This document shows, in pieces, positions 26,735 through 36,900 of a stretch of 64,000 nucleotides of DNA. The notes under the pieces were generated by a model, which had not been told where the DNA came from, made no database searches, and was given only the letters and a program-made list of their open reading frames with translations. How positions within the stretch are numbered: position 1 is the first letter of the stretch; every line of letters starts with the position of its first letter. This DNA comes from Planctomycetota bacterium (GTDB lineage: Bacteria; Planctomycetota; UBA11346): contig JADGDD010000004.1 in the NCBI GenBank assembly GCA_016745075.1, positions 186,001 through 250,000 of the forward strand. The letters run 5' to 3'. A program made the position numbers and the translations under genes.

Positions 26735-28762
26735 TCAGTCGTCGACGCATCCTGCGCCGAGACGGCTTTTCATCATTTCGCTGAAGACAACATGTGTCCC
26801 AGCGATAACAATCTGGTCGTCTGCTGAGAGCCCTTTTTGCACGAGGTAGCGTTCGCCGAACTGAGGACCAAGCTGTACGCGCCGCGCAAGATACAGGTCG
26901 CTTTCTTGCCGTACAAAAACGAACGACTGCTGCTCAAACCGCTGCACTGCTGCGCTTGGAACCCCAAGCCCTTTTGTAGCGGCGCTTGTGGTAATAACGG
27001 CATCGCCAAAGAGTCCGGCACGAAGGCGGCCACTCGTATTGGACACAACGGCACGCGCGCGAACCATGCGACTTCGTCGGTCCACATGAGTAGCAATCCA
27101 GGTTAATTTCCCTGATATTTTCGTGTCTCCAAGTGCTGGAAAATCGGCAGTAACAGTCTGGCCAATGCGCAGTTCGGCCAAGACATCTTCCCGAACAGAT
27201 AATTCAATCCACATGTTAGACAGGTCGGCAAGCCGCAGCAGGCCAGCGTCAGGCTCAACAGCCGCTCCTTGAACGGCCGTACGGTCAATAATGGTTCCCG
27301 CAAACGGTGCTCGAATGAAGAGGGTTGTGTCGGTATTGGTACTTGTCGTAATGATTTGCAGTGCCTCATCATCAAATCCAAGGTTTTTCAGTGCCTGCTC
27401 GGCTGCGGACTCGGCGAGTTCCGCACGAGCCAAAGCCGACACGGCTTTCTGTACCTCGCGCTCAGCAGCAATCCGATCCTCTTGCAGGGTTTGCTGGCGT
27501 TGCTGTTCTTGTGCGGCAAGCTTTCTTTCGAGCCGTGCCGCTAAGTAGTGCTGCTTTGCGTGTGCAATGTCGGTAGATGACACCTCTAAGAGGATGTCTC
27601 CTGCATCAACATGATCACCAACATCAACCAACACGCGTTTGATCACTCCGCCAGCAAGCGGAGTGATGTGAGCGAGGCTGTTCTTATTATAAGCGATTTC
27701 GGCGTAAGCTTTGCGAGATGTCGCGCCCTGTATCGGTTGAGGCTGCTGCGTAGAAACACCCGCCTTCTTGGCCGACTCGGCTGATACGAATCGTATTTTC
27801 AAATCATCACCTGGTGACAAGTCCGGAGCGAGTTCTGGATGGCATATGGCGCATTCATCCTCAAAAACATCATGTTCACGACATTCAAGCCGCTTTCCCG
27901 GTTTGGGCACGACATGGCTATGACCATCCTTGCTGTCACCCTGTAAGCGTTTTGGATTACAGAAAATGCATTCATCCTCGTAAAGAAAATGTTCCTCGCA
28001 GTAGTCTCGGCTTTCTTCTTTGAGGTCTGGATGACAAAGCCAGCACCGATCCTCATAACGCGCATGTTCTTTGCACCAGAGACGACCTTTCTGTCGGGCC
28101 TTTGGATTGCAGACGAAACAAGCTGACTCAGCAATACCATGAGATGCGCAGGCTGGGCCTGTTTGTTCTGGGGCACTGGTATTGTGAGCGCTGGGCTCTT
28201 CGGCGAGTTTTTTATCTTGAGGGGGCGCACAAAAAAAGCATTCGTCTTCGTAAAGGTAATGGTGATCACAGTAGGCTCGCCCCTCCTCTTTCATATCCGG
28301 GTGACAGAGCCAGCATCGGTCCTCATACCGTGTATGCTCCTTGCACCACAGTCTGTTTGCTTGGCGGGCACTCGGTGTGCAGATGATGCAGTCAGCCTCG
28401 TCAACTCCATGTTCTTTGCATTGCGGCTGATCAGCAGCACCTGCTTGGGGATCTTCTACAGTAACGGCGTCCTGCTCCGTATCTGGGTGACAGATGGTAC
28501 ATTCATCTTCGTAAATACCGTGTTCATTACAGTAGATCCGATCCTTGTCCTGCATTTCCGGATGACAGAGCCAGCACCGATCCTCATAACGATCATGCTC
28601 TTTGCACCACAGTCGTCCTTTTTCCCGCAAGGAAGGGTCACAGATCCAACAGGGCTGTGTGGGGTTGCAGGTGATTCCGGTGTCTGGCGCTTCCTCTGCG
28701 CCGCTGATGCTGGATGCCAAGCCTCCAACCAGCAGACATAAAAGGATAAGTATGTGTTTCAT
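26735..28762 (-). CDS. RND periplasmic adaptor with nine N-terminal Cys/His repeats
   Basis: 675 residues. Signal peptide about 1-21. From residue 32 to 309 the protein has a CNPTQPCWICDP start and nine copies of a 16-residue unit of the form C-x-[EHS]-H-x6-C-x2-C-x-P, at about 53, 78, 115, 140, 165, 205, 230, 255 and 294 (for example CKEHDRYEDRCWLCHP). They are grouped in supra-repeats about 90 residues long (140/165 match 230/255). The rest (about 325-675) is a normal CzcB-type adaptor: LKIRFVSAE, a lipoyl half-motif GGVIKRVLVDVGDHVDAGD, a coiled hairpin and beta-barrel. Each unit has one His and three Cys, suited to one metal. It lies 53 bases before the CzcA-type gene; ribosome-binding site AAGGAG. 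Confidence 0.88.
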   Translation of the reverse strand: MKHILILLCLLVGGLASSISGAEEAPDTGITCNPTQPCWICDPSLREKGRLWCKEHDRYEDRCWLCHPEMQDKDRIYCNEHGIYEDECTICHPDTEQDAVTVEDPQAGAADQPQCKEHGVDEADCIICTPSARQANRLWCKEHTRYEDRCWLCHPDMKEEGRAYCDHHYLYEDECFFCAPPQDKKLAEEPSAHNTSAPEQTGPACASHGIAESACFVCNPKARQKGRLWCKEHARYEDRCWLCHPDLKEESRDYCEEHFLYEDECIFCNPKRLQGDSKDGHSHVVPKPGKRLECREHDVFEDECAICHPELAPDLSPGDDLKIRFVSAESAKKAGVSTQQPQPIQGATSRKAYAEIAYNKNSLAHITPLAGGVIKRVLVDVGDHVDAGDILLEVSSTDIAHAKQHYLAARLERKLAAQEQQRQQTLQEDRIAAEREVQKAVSALARAELAESAAEQALKNLGFDDEALQIITTSTNTDTTLFIRAPFAGTIIDRTAVQGAAVEPDAGLLRLADLSNMWIELSVREDVLAELRIGQTVTADFPALGDTKISGKLTWIATHVDRRSRMVRARAVVSNTSGRLRAGLFGDAVITTSAATKGLGVPSAAVQRFEQQSFVFVRQESDLYLARRVQLGPQFGERYLVQKGLSADDQIVIAGTHVVFSEMMKSRLGAGCVDD

Positions 28763-28812
28763 GATTACTCCTTGTGAGATGTAGATGATGATGAGACCGA
28801 ACGCGGTTCGGC

Positions 28813-30039
28813 CTAGTTATTAAAAGGTGGTAGTGCTGCCGCAGCAGCGGTTTCCAGCGCTGCATTGGCTGTTTCGTGTTTGAGTTCAAGCTCCTCAAAG
28901 CGTGCATCGAGCAGCTCGCGTTTCAGGCTGAGAAGATCGCCGAGCGGTATATGTCCAGCTTCATAACTACCCTCAGCAAGAGATATGATGTCTGAAATAT
29001 TGGTTTGCGCCGCGCCTGTATACCGAATGAGCGCTGCGTGAAGCTGTTGGTAGCGTTTCCAAGTGGCGGCAACGGTGAGGCGTAGGCGTTGTTCCTGTTG
29101 TTCGTACGCAACTGCGGCGGCGCGTTGATCAGCCATGGCTACGCGCATCTGCGCATCTGCGCGTCCGGGTGCTCCAAATGAAATGCCAATACCAAGGCGA
29201 GCAATATCAGCACCCTCTTCATGTTCGTAGCCTACACCAAGTTCTAGTTCAGGCCGTCCATCGGCTCGCGCGGCGTCGATAGCGCGGCCTGCCCGTTGGC
29301 GACGAGATGCTAAATGCTGAAGGCTTGGGTGATGACCTTGATTCCATTCAAGTGCACCTTGCTTGCTCGGAAGTTCCCACACCAATGTGTCGGCTATCTT
29401 GATGTGTGTTTCCGTAGATATGCCCAAAAGAATACGAAGCTCAGTCAGAGCCGCAGTGTGGGCAGCCACTGCACGAGCATGAGCAGCCCGGCCTTTTTCG
29501 TAGGCTATTCGTACGACTTTCATTTGGAGAGAGCCAATATCTCCGGCATTTTCCCGCTTAGCAGCAAGCTCTACCAAGCGTTTGTGAAGGGCTACCGATT
29601 CAGCATGAATACGCTCCTGTTGCTCTCTGAGAACGGCAGACAGGTATATGCGGAAAGCAGTTGCCGTTATCTCTGATCGAAGGGCGTACATGCGTGCTTC
29701 GCGTTCTACCCTATTGGCCGAAGCGAGTGCTATTCGCTCATGCCGCCAGAGGTCCAAGCGCTGAAAAACCGCAATTTCACGGTCCCACTGCTCCTCGTCA
29801 GTATCGAAGCGATAGCCACCGCCGAATTCAATGGTTGGTCCAGAACTCCAGCGGTGGGCGAGATCAACTTCTGCATCTGCTGCCCCAAAGCTCGCACGAG
29901 ACACAAGTAAGGCGGTAGCACGTTGATCGACGAGACTAACAAGTTTTTGACGGTCCAGACTGAGGATGTATTCGGCTGCCGACAATGTTACGGTTGCCAA
30001 GAGGACAGCAGAGACCGTCCGCGCGAAAGCGATAAACAT
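28813..30039 (-). CDS. TolC-family outer-membrane efflux protein
   Basis: 408 residues from the ATG at 30039, with GGGAG upstream; a longer frame to 30078 is unlikely. A signal peptide (about 1-22) is followed by two TolC-type helical repeats (YILSLDRQKLVSLVDQRA; GVGYEHEEGADIARLGIGISFGAPGRADAQ). It belongs to the leftward ArsR-controlled operon with the repeat-bearing adaptor and the CzcA-type pump and is the most likely outer-membrane channel for them. In the 50-base gap before the adaptor there is a small stem (CCGAAC/GTTCGG) of unclear role. Confidence 0.82.
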   Translation of the reverse strand: MFIAFARTVSAVLLATVTLSAAEYILSLDRQKLVSLVDQRATALLVSRASFGAADAEVDLAHRWSSGPTIEFGGGYRFDTDEEQWDREIAVFQRLDLWRHERIALASANRVEREARMYALRSEITATAFRIYLSAVLREQQERIHAESVALHKRLVELAAKRENAGDIGSLQMKVVRIAYEKGRAAHARAVAAHTAALTELRILLGISTETHIKIADTLVWELPSKQGALEWNQGHHPSLQHLASRRQRAGRAIDAARADGRPELELGVGYEHEEGADIARLGIGISFGAPGRADAQMRVAMADQRAAAVAYEQQEQRLRLTVAATWKRYQQLHAALIRYTGAAQTNISDIISLAEGSYEAGHIPLGDLLSLKRELLDARFEELELKHETANAALETAAAAALPPFNN

Positions 30040-30107
30040 GAAAAACTCCCAAAGGTTTACGTGGATGACAGCGCACAAGGGTGCGTGGTCAGGCAGTAAA
30101 CTGGGAG

Positions 30108-30515
30108 CTAGATTAAGATTTCGATAGATTTTTTAATACAATGCCACGGTGGTCCGATAGCTTGTGGTATTAAAAAACGTTGTTGGCAGACAGGTGGAGC
30201 ACCAACGAGACTCAGCAGCCTTTTGTTGGTGGCCAATGGCACCAGATCACAGTCAAAACCGTCAGCAAATGGGCGTGCACGTTGCTCGTCATCTGGTAAA
30301 TCCAAACAGCAATCATCTGTATCTTGCTCGCAGTCAGTACAGTCATCGCAGTCATGAACCGTTTGCTTCGAGGAAATATCCCGCTCTGTCTCGACGCAGA
30401 ATCCAGATCTACCATCGGAGGTGCAACAGCCATCTGGGCACCAAGCTGACCCCATCGCCGCAACGAATTGCGAGATGAGCATTATGAGCGCAAGGGTAGC
30501 TGCCGCAGTCTTCAT
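30108..30515 (-). CDS. Small exported Cys-rich protein
   Basis: 135 residues with a signal peptide (about 1-20) and a mature region rich in cysteine and aspartate, including CPDGCCTSDG and HDCDDCTDCEQDTDDCCLD (about 54-72). This density of Cys and acidic residues suits soft-metal or divalent-metal binding. It overlaps the ArsR stop by 4 bases (ATGA) and so belongs to the metal operon. No family recognised; it looks like a periplasmic metal sponge. Confidence 0.6.
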   Translation of the reverse strand: MKTAAATLALIMLISQFVAAMGSAWCPDGCCTSDGRSGFCVETERDISSKQTVHDCDDCTDCEQDTDDCCLDLPDDEQRARPFADGFDCDLVPLATNKRLLSLVGAPPVCQQRFLIPQAIGPPWHCIKKSIEILI

Positions 30516-30907
30516 GTGCTGAGCTTCCGCTGGTCATTAAAAACAGACAGCAGGGCAACCCACCGCTCATCAGCAATGCGATAGTAGGCCAATTTGTGAT
30601 CTTGACGAAAAGTGACCGCACCAAGCTGGCGCAGTTGCTTAAGGTGCTGGCTCGTTGCTGGAAGCGACAGACCAATTAATTGCGCGCAATCACAGACACA
30701 CAGTTCTTGCTCGCGCAGACCAATAAGAAGGGCTAGTCTCGATGGGTTGGCAATAACCTTGAAAGCATCGGCCATCTGCCTTAGCTCATCCAATTCAGGC
30801 AACGCTTTCTGTGCTGCTGCAAGAGCTCTTTCGTCAACATAATCCACTTCGCAGACGCCTTCGGCGGCCTTTCGATTTGGTGCTGAGCTGACTCTAGGAC
30901 TGGACAT
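30512..30907 (-). CDS. ArsR/SmtB-family metalloregulator
   Basis: 131 residues from the ATG at 30907 (a GTG at 30910 directly precedes it). Winged-helix core: FKVIANPSRLALLIGLREQELCVCDCAQLIGLSLPATSQHLKQL. The alpha-3 helix segment ELCVCDC has the CxC of ArsR/CadC-type metal sensors plus a third cysteine; an extra cysteine (VCEVDY) in the N-terminal arm is of the kind used by CadC as a metal ligand. It heads the leftward CzcA-type operon and is divergent from the CDF and CusBA genes; it likely represses both until a thiophilic metal (Cd, Pb, Zn, As) binds. Confidence 0.9.
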   Translation of the reverse strand: MSSPRVSSAPNRKAAEGVCEVDYVDERALAAAQKALPELDELRQMADAFKVIANPSRLALLIGLREQELCVCDCAQLIGLSLPATSQHLKQLRQLGAVTFRQDHKLAYYRIADERWVALLSVFNDQRKLST

Positions 30908-30916
30908 CACTTCCGA

Positions 30917-30944
30917 ACATTACAAAGTGACAACCGAAAGTCAA
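30917..30944 (-). promoter_or_regulatory. Candidate sigma-70 promoter for the ArsR operon
   Basis: On the minus strand TTGACT (30944-30939), a 16-base spacer and TAATGT (30922-30917) form a near-consensus promoter. The -10 box ends only 10 bases before the ArsR ATG, so the transcript would be leaderless or nearly so. A TGAC-N8-GTCA repeat (30928-30943) overlaps the promoter and is a weak operator candidate. Confidence 0.4.
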
Positions 30945-30974
30945 GCCATTTTGCAAGGGTGGGGAGGTATACGG

Positions 30975-31604
30975 ATGGGGCACTGTGTATGTGGAGAGGC
31001 GGCTGATCGGATGGAGCGCCGAACTTTGCTCCTCTTATTGGCTATCAACGGATTCATGTTTGGTGGCGAATGTGTAACTGGTTGGCTTGCTTGTTCCACA
31101 GGCCTCTTGGCAGACTCGCTGGATATGTTGGCTGATGCTATGGTATACGGCATCGCCCTAGCAGCAGTTGGTGGTGCAGTAGCCGGAAAAACCCAAGCGG
31201 CTCGCTTGAGCGGTTGGCTCCAGCTGGCTTTAGGGCTTGGAGTGGTGATCGAGGTGATCAGGCGCTTCTTCATCGGTAGCGAGCCGATGAGTCTATTGAT
31301 GATAGTCGCGGGCGGTATTGCTCTCGTTGCCAATTTGATGTGCCTGAAGATCCTAGCCAAATACCGCCATGGCGAAGCCCACATGCGGGCATCGTGGATA
31401 TTTTCAGCCAACGATGTGCTAGCAAACACTGGAGTCATCATCAGCGGTATTTTGGTATTGTGGCTGGAGACCCCAGTCCCCGATCTTGTCATTGGGGCGA
31501 TTATCGCGGGAATGATCACGCACAGCGGCATTCGCATTTTGCGGGACAATAGCATGCCTTCCTCTGAGGTTAATCAGGACTTGGTGTGTAATCGCCGCCT
31601 TTAG
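30975..31604 (+). CDS. Cation diffusion facilitator-type transporter
   Basis: 209 residues from the ATG at 30975, which has a GGAGG site 8 bases upstream; the frame is open further back without one. Six membrane segments are visible. The family metal site in the second helix is DSLDMLADA (usual form DSxHxxxD, with Asp in place of His or Asp), and in the fifth helix SANDVLAN. The short N-terminus starts MGHCVCGE, with two cysteines. It lacks the long cytoplasmic C-terminal domain of typical CDF proteins, as in short MerT-independent CDF-like proteins. Probably exports Zn, Cd or Co from the cytoplasm, feeding the RND systems. Confidence 0.8.
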   Translation: MGHCVCGEAADRMERRTLLLLLAINGFMFGGECVTGWLACSTGLLADSLDMLADAMVYGIALAAVGGAVAGKTQAARLSGWLQLALGLGVVIEVIRRFFIGSEPMSLLMIVAGGIALVANLMCLKILAKYRHGEAHMRASWIFSANDVLANTGVIISGILVLWLETPVPDLVIGAIIAGMITHSGIRILRDNSMPSSEVNQDLVCNRRL

Positions 31605-31692
31605 TTGCTCCAGTACCCTATCGGGCAACGCAGATAAAAAGGCTGAGACGGTGGCCGTAGGGTAAACAGTGTCTTATGGAAACGGAGTTCCC

Positions 31693-33966
31693 ATGACTGA
31701 TACCCATAAAACACCGCCACGCGGGCCAAGCCTTGTCGTTATCCTCATCATCGCAGCGAGTACCGTGGTCGCCTTGATCGCGGGCATCGCCCTTGGCCCA
31801 AGTGTTAAGGACTGGGCCGATGCCCGGCGTGCTGCCGAGGTGAGCAAGCAATCTGAATCAGGCACGTGGTATATCAGTCAGATGCATCCTTGGATCATCC
31901 AGCCAGAGCCGGGTCAGTGCCCCATTTGTGGGATGGATCTTACTCCGGTCGACCCCGACCGTTTCGCTGGTGAAATAGCCATAGATCCGGTCATTGTTCA
32001 GAACATGGGCGTGCGCACGGCAAGAGCAGAACAGGGAACGCTGAGTCGCTCGCTACGCACCGTCGGTACGGTGCAGGTAGATGAGGGGCTGGTGAATGAT
32101 GTCGTTCAACGTTTTGGTGGCTGGATTGAACAGGTGCATGTTCAAGCCCGCTGGGATCGTGTCAGCATTGGCGATCCCTTGTTCAGCATGTACGCACCTA
32201 GTGTGGCCGTGGCTGAGGAAGAATACCTCATCGCCAAACGCCAGAAATCTGGCGACACCCAAGTGGCGCTCTTGCGTGCCGCGCGCAGCAAGCTTGAACG
32301 ACTTGGCATTGACGAACAGGAAATCGACCGCTTAGAGCGCGAAGAGACGGTGCGCTCGACCATTACCGTGTTTAGTCCCATCAATGGGTATGTCTGGCAG
32401 AAGAACATCAATGTTGGTAGCGAGATTGCGGCGAAGACCGTCGCTTTTCGTTTAGTCGATCTGAGTCGGGTTTGGGTTGAGGCCAGCATCTATGAACACC
32501 AATTGCCCTTTGTCTCCATCGGACAAGGCGCACGAGTGCGCTTAGATTATGGTGAACAACAGGAATTGCCCGGCAGTGTTGCGCATATCTATCCGGCAGT
32601 GGATGTCCGTACCCGCGAAGCCCGCGCCCGTTTTGTCTTCGACAATGACATGACCGTAAACGGACCACGACTCCGACCGGGCATGTACGCGACCGTTTTT
32701 CTTGAAACGCAGCTCGCTGAAGATGCTGTTGTGATCCCGCGTGAGGCAGTCATCGGTACTGGTAAACGCAAGGTCGTTTTTGTCAGCCTCGGTCGTGGTA
32801 AATTCGAGCCGCGAACGGTACAGCTTGGTCCCAGTGGTGATGGCGACCTCATCGCCATTCAGGACGGTATTGCCGCCGGTGAACAGGTAGTTACCTCCGG
32901 TCAGTTCTTACTAGATAGCGAAAGTAAAATGCGCGAAGCTCTCGCCAAGGTCATGAAGGGCGACCTTGCGAGCGAACAGCTTCCGGCTGCTGACAGCAAT
33001 AGAGCGCTCACCACGCTTGGCTCAGCAGCGCGAACGGCTTGGGATGACCTTGTACGGGTTTATCTCGACCTTCAGGAACAGCTCTATGAAGAGAACGGTA
33101 ATTACGCCACTGCTGTTGCCGCCGTGCAGAAGCGGGCAAATCACTTTGTTACGACCGCGCGTGCCGAGGACGAACACATGCATCATCGCATCGCAGCAAT
33201 TGGACGCTTGGCGAATGAGGCCCAAGCGCTCGAACATGATGTGGACAGCCTGCGTCCGACCTTCGGTGCGCTCAGCATCACCATCAACGAACTATTGAAT
33301 ACTTTTGGCCAAGCACATGACGGCGAGCCGTTACTTGGTTTCCGTTGCGGCATGGCCGACGGCGTACCGGATTTAGGTGTGTGGCTACAACGTGGGACCG
33401 ATGTTCGCAATCCTTACTTCGGCACTGCATCAAGCATGCGCGATTGCGCTGCCGATGAGTGGGGTGTACCGGTCATGGGCAAACCACTGGTTATGGAAGT
33501 GCCAATAACTGAAACCCATGCGCAGCACAAAGCCACCCCATCAGCATTACAACTCAGCACGGATTTTCTCCGTGCTTACAACACCGTTCAACAGGCTCTC
33601 TACAACAATGATCTCAGCGCTGCGCAGCAAGCCGGACCTGCTCTACAAGAAACCTTAGTGACAAGCGGTATTGAGGATCGGCACGACGGACACATTATCG
33701 CCGCTGCTAGCGATCTCAAAACAGCGCGGATCGCCTTTGGCGCGTTGAGCTTGGCTCTCAAAGGCATGTTGGAAGCGGGCAGCGAGCAGGATGGACTCAT
33801 CATCTATCGCTGTGGCATGGCACGGGGTATCCCCGACAAAGGCGTGTGGATACAAAGCGCTGACGGTGAAGCGGAAAACCCCTATTTCGGCATCGAACAT
33901 GGCATGGCCGATTGCTACGTTGAAGCATGGCGCGTTAACCGTGACGGCATAAGCGAGGCCGAATAA
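31693..33966 (+). CDS. CusB-type RND adaptor with metal-binding N-domain and duplicated C-terminal domain
   Basis: 757 residues from the ATG at 31693 (GGAG 6 bases upstream). One membrane anchor at about 13-35. Then a heavy-metal-binding domain (YISQMHPWI...PGQCPICGMDLTP, about 59-85), the adaptor core (lipoyl, hairpin, barrel; about 95-420), and two copies of a Cys-containing domain of about 150 residues (DUF3347-like), each ending RCGM-A-G-P-D-GVW-Q...NPYFG...DC; the copies end at about 595 and 750. The pairing with a CusA-type pump and the CPICGM motif point to Cu or Ag. The stop overlaps the pump start (TAATG). Confidence 0.88.
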   Translation: MTDTHKTPPRGPSLVVILIIAASTVVALIAGIALGPSVKDWADARRAAEVSKQSESGTWYISQMHPWIIQPEPGQCPICGMDLTPVDPDRFAGEIAIDPVIVQNMGVRTARAEQGTLSRSLRTVGTVQVDEGLVNDVVQRFGGWIEQVHVQARWDRVSIGDPLFSMYAPSVAVAEEEYLIAKRQKSGDTQVALLRAARSKLERLGIDEQEIDRLEREETVRSTITVFSPINGYVWQKNINVGSEIAAKTVAFRLVDLSRVWVEASIYEHQLPFVSIGQGARVRLDYGEQQELPGSVAHIYPAVDVRTREARARFVFDNDMTVNGPRLRPGMYATVFLETQLAEDAVVIPREAVIGTGKRKVVFVSLGRGKFEPRTVQLGPSGDGDLIAIQDGIAAGEQVVTSGQFLLDSESKMREALAKVMKGDLASEQLPAADSNRALTTLGSAARTAWDDLVRVYLDLQEQLYEENGNYATAVAAVQKRANHFVTTARAEDEHMHHRIAAIGRLANEAQALEHDVDSLRPTFGALSITINELLNTFGQAHDGEPLLGFRCGMADGVPDLGVWLQRGTDVRNPYFGTASSMRDCAADEWGVPVMGKPLVMEVPITETHAQHKATPSALQLSTDFLRAYNTVQQALYNNDLSAAQQAGPALQETLVTSGIEDRHDGHIIAAASDLKTARIAFGALSLALKGMLEAGSEQDGLIIYRCGMARGIPDKGVWIQSADGEAENPYFGIEHGMADCYVEAWRVNRDGISEAE

Positions 33967-36900
33967 TGATTACTTCCATCATACGCGCCTGCATCGCTAA
34001 CCGCTTCATGGTGCTTTTGTTGACCACCGTCTTAGTGGCGACTGGTATATGGACCGCCAAGCATATTACTGTCGATGCCATTCCCGATCTTTCCGATGTT
34101 CAGGTCATTATCCGTACCGAATATCCGGGACAGGCTCCGCAGATTATCGAAGATCAGGTGACCTATCCGCTGACCACCGCCATGCTGGCAGTACCGCAGG
34201 CCAAAAACGTGCGCGGTTTCAGTATGTTTGGCTCCAGCTTCGTCTACATCATCTTCGAGGACGGCACCGACATTTATTGGGCGCGCAGCCGTGTTCTGGA
34301 ACAGCTCAGCACCGTTGCCAACCGCCTACCGAACGGCGTGTCACCTCAGCTTGGCCCTGATGCCACCGGTGTGGGTTGGGTCTATCAATACATGCTCACC
34401 ACTGGTCGCTATTGCCCCGACCATCCCGATGGATTGTGGCATGATACGCAAACCAATGCTTGGTATGCTGATCCCGCCGAAGCGGTGGATGCCGAACAGC
34501 GCAGCCGTTTGGTTCATCACCGTATCTTTCCCGAGCCAGAGCGCCGCTGGCGTGACCCAGCAAGTGGACGCACCTATGCCGACCCCGACCTCGCCCCTGA
34601 AGCGGTTCGTGACAGCCTTGTTGGAGAGGCGTATGTGCGCGATGGCAGCGAAGCTATCACTCATTGTCCGCTCTCGGGCAAGCCGCTGGTCGAAGCACAA
34701 CTCTCTCTGGATGAGTTACGCAGTATTCAGGATTGGTATCTACGTTACGAGCTGACCACAGTTGATGGCGTTAGTGAGGTTGCCCCAGTCGGCGGCATGG
34801 TTCGACAGTATCAAGTAACCGTTGATCCGGTACGCCTTCAGGCTCACAGCCTGAGTCTGGATCACCTACGTATGGCTATCAGGCAGAGTAACCGCGATGT
34901 AGGTGGTCGCTTGCTGGAGCGGGCCGAAACTGAATTCATGATCGTCGGCCAAGGTTATTTGGGTACGCTCACTGACGGTATGCTGGAAGAAGCGCGACGC
35001 AAAGGAGTTGAGCCAGCACAGAAAGCAGCACAGCGGGTCATCACCGACCTAGAACGTATCGTCCTAAAAACCACCGAGCGTGGCGACCCTGTAAGCTTGG
35101 GTGATGTCGCTAGCATCGGACTTGGCCCGGAGATCCGCCGTGGCATCGCCGAGTGGAATGGTGAAGGAGAGAGCGTTGGCGGCATCGTCGTCATGCGCTT
35201 TGGTGAAAACGCCCTGACCACCATCGAGCGCGTGCGTACTCGTCTGTCCGAGCTGAAAGGCGGCTTGCCACCTGGTGTCGATATCGTCACCGCTTATGAC
35301 CGCTCCGATCTTATCAACCGAGCGGTGCATACCCTGAGTGCGACATTGATGGAAGAGATACTTGTGGTTTCGCTGGTGGTGTTGGTTTTCTTATTACATG
35401 CCCGCTCGGCTCTCGTTGCCGCCCTCGTTTTGCCCACGGGCGTGCTTGGCAGCCTCATCATTATGCACCTGCTGGGCATCAATGCCAACATCATGAGCCT
35501 CGGCGGTATTGCCATCGCTATCGGTGTTATGGTGGACTCTGCTATCATCATGGTGGAGAACGCCCACAACGCTTTGGAACACGAGCGCAGACGTATAACT
35601 GGTGGTGCCACGCCGCGTAATCGTAGTGCCGTCATTGCCGAGGCCGCTTGTGAAGTTGGTCCTACCCTGTTTTTCAGTTTACTCATCATCACCGTCAGCT
35701 TCGTCCCGGTTTTCGTGCTTACTGGTCAAAGCGGTCGCTTATTCACGCCACTGGCCTACACTAAGACCTTCGCCATGGCAGTGGCCGCCGTGCTGTCGAT
35801 TACTTTAATTCCGGTAGTGATGAGCCTTTTCATTAGCGAGCGGGTCTTGCCTGCCACATGGAGTCGCCTGCGGGCTTGGCTGACGAGTGCCGCAATTGCT
35901 CTACTCCCGGCTGGTGCTATCGCTCTGCTGCCTTTAGCTAGCTTGGAGCCTTATCGCTGGCTTATGATGCTCGGCTGGGTTTTGTTCGCCATCCTCCTGA
36001 TCATTCCTCAACGCTTGCATGCGGAAGAACGTAACCCGGTATCGCGCCTCCTCAGATATCTTTACAACCCGATGTTCGCATTGGCGATGCGTTTTCGCTG
36101 GGGGGTGATTCTGGCGTCCATTGCGCTCTTTGCCGCCACATGGTATCCAGCGAGTAAACTTGGTTCTGAGTTCATGCCACCGCTGGAGGAAGGTGACTTC
36201 CTCTACATGCCGAATACTGACCCGGGCCTGTCCGTGACCAAAGCACGTGAACTGTTGCAGCAAACTGACAAGCTTATCCGCCAGTTCCCCGAAGTTGCTA
36301 CCGTTATGGGCAAGGTTGGCCGCGCCGATACCGCCACTGACCCAGCGCCACTGACCATGATCGAAACCACCATCGCCTTGGAGCGCGATAAGACAAAATG
36401 GAGACAGGTTGAAGATACCTGGCTCTGGGGCTTATTCAGCTATACGCGCTCAATTACTCTGGAAGAACTCACCGATGGCTACGCGCTTCCGAACGGTGCT
36501 TGGGTGCCGGGCATCAACGAAGCTCTGCGCATCCCCGGGCTCACAGGTGCCCTGACCCGTGGGGCCATGCCTATCCGTACCCGCATCGACATGCTGGCCA
36601 CCGGTATTAAGACCCCGGTGGGCATTAAAATCATGGGACCGGATCTTGATGTGCTCAGCGAGTTAACCAGCGAGATCGAAAACACCCTGCGTACCGATCC
36701 CGACATTGCACCCATCACCGCTAGCGTTGCTGCCGACCGCGTTACTGGCGGTAATTACATCAATATTGCGGTTGATAGACTCGCCATCCAGCGTCACGGC
36801 TTGCGGGTGGAACAGGTGCAAAATGTCATCATGTCGGCTATGGGCGGTATGACCGTGACGTGGACTGTTGAGGGACTGGAGCGCTACCCCGTGAACCTGC

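Noticed and set aside
28139..28741. 200-codon plus-strand ORF over the repeat-bearing adaptor
   Set aside because: Its length comes from the repetitive codon structure of the Cys/His repeats on the opposite strand.
30941..31555. 204-codon minus-strand ORF over the CDF gene
   Set aside because: It is a shadow of the CDF frame, which has membrane segments and the family metal motif plus a strong ribosome-binding site.
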